This document shows, in pieces, positions 60,898-64,000 of a stretch of 64,000 bases of DNA; within the stretch, counting starts at the first letter, position 1, and each line of letters opens with the position of its first letter. This DNA comes from Pseudomonas coleopterorum (GTDB lineage: Bacteria; Pseudomonadota; Gammaproteobacteria; Pseudomonadales; Pseudomonadaceae). Under the pieces are notes generated by a model. It saw only the letters and a program-made list of their open reading frames with translations. It was not told the DNA's origin and did no database searches. A program made the translations under genes and the position numbers. The stretch covers positions 1,736,001 through 1,800,000 of the forward strand of contig NZ_FNTZ01000001.1 of assembly GCF_900105555.1 (NCBI RefSeq), given 5' to 3'.

Positions 60898-61968
60898 ATG
60901 CCACTCAGTCGTCGTGAGTTGGGAGAAACGTTTGCACGCCGCATCTACGGGCCCCGTTCCATCGGCTGCCTGTTGAGTGCAACGTTCATCGGTACGGTGC
61001 TGGGGGTCGACCCCTACACGCCGATGTGGGTGTGGGCTGCGATGCTGACCAACCTCATGGTCTGGCCGACCCTTGCCTACCTGCTCGCACGCAGAGCCGC
61101 AGACCCGTTCGCGGTCGAACTGCGCAGCCTCGCGCTGGATGGCTTGTTCGCCGGCGGCTGGGCGGGGCTGATGGCGCTGAACCTGCTGCCATCCGTGCTG
61201 CTGCTGTCCATGGTCGCCATGAACGCGATGGCAGCGGGCGGATGGCGCCTGTTGCGGATCACCGTCGGGTTGCAGGGGATGGGGCTGTTTCTGGCCCTGG
61301 GTCAGAGGAGCTTCGAGTTGTCGTTGGCGACCAGCGCGCTGCAGCAACTGGCCTGCCTGCCCATGCTGATCATCTATCCGCTGATCGTGGCCCGCGCCAG
61401 CTACGCCGTGTCAGTGCAACTGGCGGTGCACAAGAAAGCCTTCAAGCTCATCAGCAAGCTGGACGGCATGACCCGCCTGCTGCATCACGCTTCGTGGATG
61501 GAAAAGCTGGTAGAGATCTTTCCTCGATGCCGACGAGGTGAGGTCATCGCGATGGTGGCGTTGATAGACATCGACAACTTCAAGCGCATCAACGACGAGC
61601 ACGGCCATCTGATGGGCGACGCGATCATCGGCCGCCTGGCCAATCTGTTGCGCTCGGGACTGGGCGCATCGGCTGCCCCCGGGCGCTATGGGGGCGATGA
61701 ATTCTGTCTGCTGCTGTTCGATATGAGCCTGGGTGAAGCCACTCAGCGGTTGGACGACATCCGCAGGCAGTTTTCCGACTGGGTCGATGCGACCGTGCCC
61801 ATCGAGGTGACGCTGAGTATCGGCCTGGTGCCGTACTCCCATCAATACGCCAGCGAGCGCGACTGGATCAAGGCCACCGATGAGGCGCTGTACCGCGCCA
61901 AGCGCAGTGGCAAGAACCAGTTGTGTGTGCAGCATTCCGAAGCCGGCGGGTCGACAGCCGGCGCATGA
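60898..61968 (+). CDS. MASE2-GGDEF diguanylate cyclase (AdrA/DgcC-like)
   Basis: This 356-residue membrane protein has a MASE2-type sensor domain with 5-6 hydrophobic helices (residues ~20-180) and a C-terminal GGDEF domain: LIDIDNFKRINDEHGHLMGD and RYGGDEF with GGDEF at 265-269. No RxxD inhibition site precedes it, so product inhibition may be absent. It should make c-di-GMP. It resembles E. coli AdrA, which activates cellulose synthesis. Confidence 0.88.
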   Translation: MPLSRRELGETFARRIYGPRSIGCLLSATFIGTVLGVDPYTPMWVWAAMLTNLMVWPTLAYLLARRAADPFAVELRSLALDGLFAGGWAGLMALNLLPSVLLLSMVAMNAMAAGGWRLLRITVGLQGMGLFLALGQRSFELSLATSALQQLACLPMLIIYPLIVARASYAVSVQLAVHKKAFKLISKLDGMTRLLHHASWMEKLVEIFPRCRRGEVIAMVALIDIDNFKRINDEHGHLMGDAIIGRLANLLRSGLGASAAPGRYGGDEFCLLLFDMSLGEATQRLDDIRRQFSDWVDATVPIEVTLSIGLVPYSHQYASERDWIKATDEALYRAKRSGKNQLCVQHSEAGGSTAGA

Positions 61969-62022
61969 CGGCGCAAACCGGCATCACTGCTGTCCCGCCG
62001 CTGGCCTGAACGAGCACAGTCC

Positions 62023-62892
62023 TCATGACGTTCGAGTCATGGCCTGATCCGGTTGAGCGTGTTGTGGAGGCAAGCCACCAGGTTCGCCCTCCGCTTCCTG
62101 ATTCACACCAAGGAAGCGCAGAACCAGGCGTGCCTGGCCGCGATGCAGATGGCCGCCGTCCTGGGTGCTGCAGCCTTTCTCGCGCGCCGCTCGGCAAAGG
62201 GGTGTCGAGTGGGGCGAGTTGATGATATCGACGACCAACATGTCGGGCTCGAGCCGTTCCGGGTCGACGGGCAGGGGGTCGTTTGCGCCCATGCCCAGAG
62301 GTGTTGCGTTGATCACGATATGGTGACCGCGCGGGTCGGGTGGGCCCACACGGGTGGCGCAGCCCGTTTCTGTCGCCACGGACTCGGCCAGGCTCCGAGC
62401 TCGCTGCTCGTCGGCATCGCACACCGTGAGTGACCGGGCGCCCGCGCCTGCGACAGCGAAGGCAATCGCGCGGCCGGCGCCGCCCGCGCCCACTAACAAT
62501 ATGCTCTTGCCCGCAGGCTCGTGACCTTCCTGTTGCATGCCCAGAACACAGCCCAGGCCGTCGAACACCGCACCGACCCAGCGTCCATCGCTTTCGCATC
62601 GGACCACGTTGATTGCACCTACCTGGCGAGCCGTTGGGTGAAGCTCGTCGACCAGGGCCAACATGCTTTGCTTGTGTGGCATGGTGACGAGCAGACCTGC
62701 CAGGTTGTTCAGAGCTCTGGCGCCGATCACGAAGTTGCTCAAGCCATCGGGCGTTACCTCAAACGGAATGCAGACCGCGTCTTCGCCCTGGTCCATGAAC
62801 ACGGGATTGAGCAGCTGTGGAGATTTGGCGGCGGCCAACCGATGGCCGACCAATCCGTAGAGTCGAGTGGAGCCTTTGATGTGTGTGGCCAT
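62023..62892 (-). CDS. Shikimate dehydrogenase-family protein
   Basis: This 289-residue protein has the shikimate-binding N-domain (YGLVGHRLAAAKSPQLLNPV, LLVTMPHKQSMLALVDEL) and the NAD(P) motif LLVGAGGAGRAIAFAVAGAG, with INATPLGMG later. The C-terminal tail departs from AroE (GGHLHRGQARLVLRFLGV in place of GLGMLVHQ). It is probably a paralogue acting on quinate or another hydroxy acid, not the main AroE. ATG 62892 is preferred; the gene follows the UxaA-like gene in the same operon, 54 bases downstream. Confidence 0.8.
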   Translation of the reverse strand: MATHIKGSTRLYGLVGHRLAAAKSPQLLNPVFMDQGEDAVCIPFEVTPDGLSNFVIGARALNNLAGLLVTMPHKQSMLALVDELHPTARQVGAINVVRCESDGRWVGAVFDGLGCVLGMQQEGHEPAGKSILLVGAGGAGRAIAFAVAGAGARSLTVCDADEQRARSLAESVATETGCATRVGPPDPRGHHIVINATPLGMGANDPLPVDPERLEPDMLVVDIINSPHSTPLCRAAREKGCSTQDGGHLHRGQARLVLRFLGVNQEAEGEPGGLPPQHAQPDQAMTRTS

Positions 62893-62946
62893 GATTACCC
62901 AATGTCCGGTGATGATAGGCGCGGTGTCGAAAGCGTTGCTGCACAC

Positions 62947-64000
62947 TCAGGTCACGGCATCGATCTGCCAGGGTACGAACTCGTTCTGCCCGTACCCGTG
63001 CTGCTCGCTCATGCTGCGCTCGCCTGACGCAATACGCAGCATCGCGTCGAATATCGCCGCGCCGCAGGCTTCGATGGTCAGTTTGTCTTCGGCGATCTCG
63101 CCGCAATTGATGTCCATGTCCTCGCGCTGTCGAGCCCACAGGGCGCTGTTGGTCGCCAGCTTGATCGAAGGCGCAGGCGCACATCCATAGGCCGAACCGC
63201 GGCCCGTGGTGAAGGCGATCAGGTTGGCCCCGCCGGCCACTTGCCCCGTGGCCGAGACCGGGTCGTAGCCAGGGGTGTCCATGAACACCAGGCCATGGGC
63301 CTTCACGGTTTGCGCGTACTCGTAGACGTCCGTCAGGTTGCTGGAGCCGGCCTTCGCCACCGCCCCCAGCGACTTCTCCAGGATGGTGGTCAAGCCGCCT
63401 GCCTTGTTGCCCGCCGAGGGGTTGTTGTTCAATTCGGCGCCCATGCGCGCGCAGTAGTGCTCCCACCAGTGGATTCGCGCGATCAGCTTTTCGCCCACCT
63501 CGCGGCTGACGGCTCGACGGGTGAGCAGGTGCTCGGCGCCGTAGATTTCCGGCGTTTCGGAAAGAATCGCGGTGCCCCCGCAGGCCACCAGCCGATCCAC
63601 CGCGTTGCCCAGCGCGGGATTGGCCGTGATGCCCGAGTAGCCATCCGACCCGCCGCACTGCAGCCCCACGGTGAGGTGCTGCACGCCGACCGGCTCGCGT
63701 CGGACCCGATCGGCTTCGCCGAGCACTGCCTGGACCTGGGCGATCCCCTTGGCAATCGATTTGGACGTGCCGCCGGTATCCTGGATGCTGAATGTGCGCA
63801 GGGTGTCACTGCGCGAGAGGCCTTGAGTGCTGAGCAAGGCGTCGATCTGATTGGTCTCGCAGCCCAGGCCGATGACCAGGACTGCTGCGAAGTTGGGATG
63901 GGTCGCGTAGCCGGCCAGCGTCCGCCGCAGCAGGCTCAGGCCATCGCCCGAGGCATCGACCGCACAACCGGCCGAGTGGGTCAGTGCCACGACGCCGTCC
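62947..64000 (-). CDS. UxaA/GarD-family sugar-acid dehydratase, N-terminus cut by window end
   Basis: The frame continues beyond the right edge (codons for DGVV precede the first Met-coded GTG at 63990), so at least 351 residues of the C-terminal part are present. It is the large domain of altronate/galactarate dehydratase-type enzymes: GLGCETNQID, GLQCGGSDGYSGITANPALG, ILSETPEIYGAEHLLTRRAV and GSAYGCAPAPSIKLATNS. These iron enzymes dehydrate hexaric or aldonic acids. It lies just before the shikimate-dehydrogenase-like gene, so both may act in one sugar-acid pathway. Confidence 0.85.
   Translation of the reverse strand, partial: DGVVALTHSAGCAVDASGDGLSLLRRTLAGYATHPNFAAVLVIGLGCETNQIDALLSTQGLSRSDTLRTFSIQDTGGTSKSIAKGIAQVQAVLGEADRVRREPVGVQHLTVGLQCGGSDGYSGITANPALGNAVDRLVACGGTAILSETPEIYGAEHLLTRRAVSREVGEKLIARIHWWEHYCARMGAELNNNPSAGNKAGGLTTILEKSLGAVAKAGSSNLTDVYEYAQTVKAHGLVFMDTPGYDPVSATGQVAGGANLIAFTTGRGSAYGCAPAPSIKLATNSALWARQREDMDINCGEIAEDKLTIEACGAAIFDAMLRIASGERSMSEQHGYGQNEFVPWQIDAVT

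Noticed and set aside
1..64000. CRISPR arrays, complete insertion sequences, rRNA genes
   Set aside because: No regularly spaced repeats, transposase motifs or rRNA sequences were seen anywhere in the window.

Overview
The window looks like a chromosomal segment of a Pseudomonas species (fluorescens/putida/syringae-like). It is GC-rich, and most of its genes have typical Pseudomonas relatives: Ohr/OhrR, BdlA-like and MASE2-GGDEF signalling proteins, several methyl-accepting chemotaxis proteins, DUF1654, a PaoABC-type oxidoreductase and Com. Species cannot be fixed from the sequence alone.

Layout. (1) 1-5485 is the right end of a prophage: the end of a tail protein, a tail fibre, a coiled-coil protein, an endolysin, and a spanin pair with the outer-membrane spanin nested inside the inner one. 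After these come an AT-rich gene on the opposite strand and a LexA-controlled UmuD-prime-like gene. The prophage ends at a 47-bp copy of the 3' end of tRNA-Pro(GGG), an attachment site. Just outside it lies the decayed C-terminus of a tyrosine integrase, a trace of an older integration at the same site. (2) 5767-9460 is a sulfide/persulfide module: Blh persulfide dioxygenase, BigR redox repressor, a phosphatase-like domain fused to sulfide:quinone oxidoreductase, and a TauE/SafE exporter. (3) 9615-15895 is a second phage-like island with no visible integrase, capsid or tail genes. It has an SOS box with a DUF1654 gene, a CI-like repressor facing a DnaT/P-like replication module, a Com zinc-finger protein, a PL7 alginate lyase, a holin-like protein and a second copy of the endolysin/Rz/Rz1 cassette. 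Its gene content fits a damage-inducible lysis device with a built-in alginate depolymerase.

(4) 15942-35921 is mostly chromosomal: a hydrolase, a desaturase paired with a PhnD-like protein, an aldo/keto reductase, c-di-GMP enzymes, two chemoreceptors (one with a clear FliA promoter), a TonB siderophore receptor, ArsB- and MFS-type transporters with a TetR regulator, and an ABC exporter. (5) 36022-45793 holds a CoA-transferase/HMG-CoA lyase pair, a class C-like serine hydrolase, an SDR, an unusual NYN-nuclease protein with a DUF2384-like C-terminus, RidA with a divergent LysR, a DMT transporter, the Ohr/OhrR peroxide system and a LysR regulator.

(6) 45828-64000 contains a Tat-exported molybdenum hydroxylase (PaoABC type), then a series of small regulator-plus-target stress modules: TetR/MFS, QorB-like/HxlR, OYE/ArsR and GST/TetR, several with visible palindromic operators. 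It also holds a BdlA-like receptor, an arginase-family protein with a divergent LysR, a cupin, a diguanylate cyclase, and a shikimate-dehydrogenase-like plus UxaA-family pair cut by the window end. The general theme is electrophile, peroxide and sulfide defence with c-di-GMP and chemotaxis signalling, interrupted by two prophage-derived regions.
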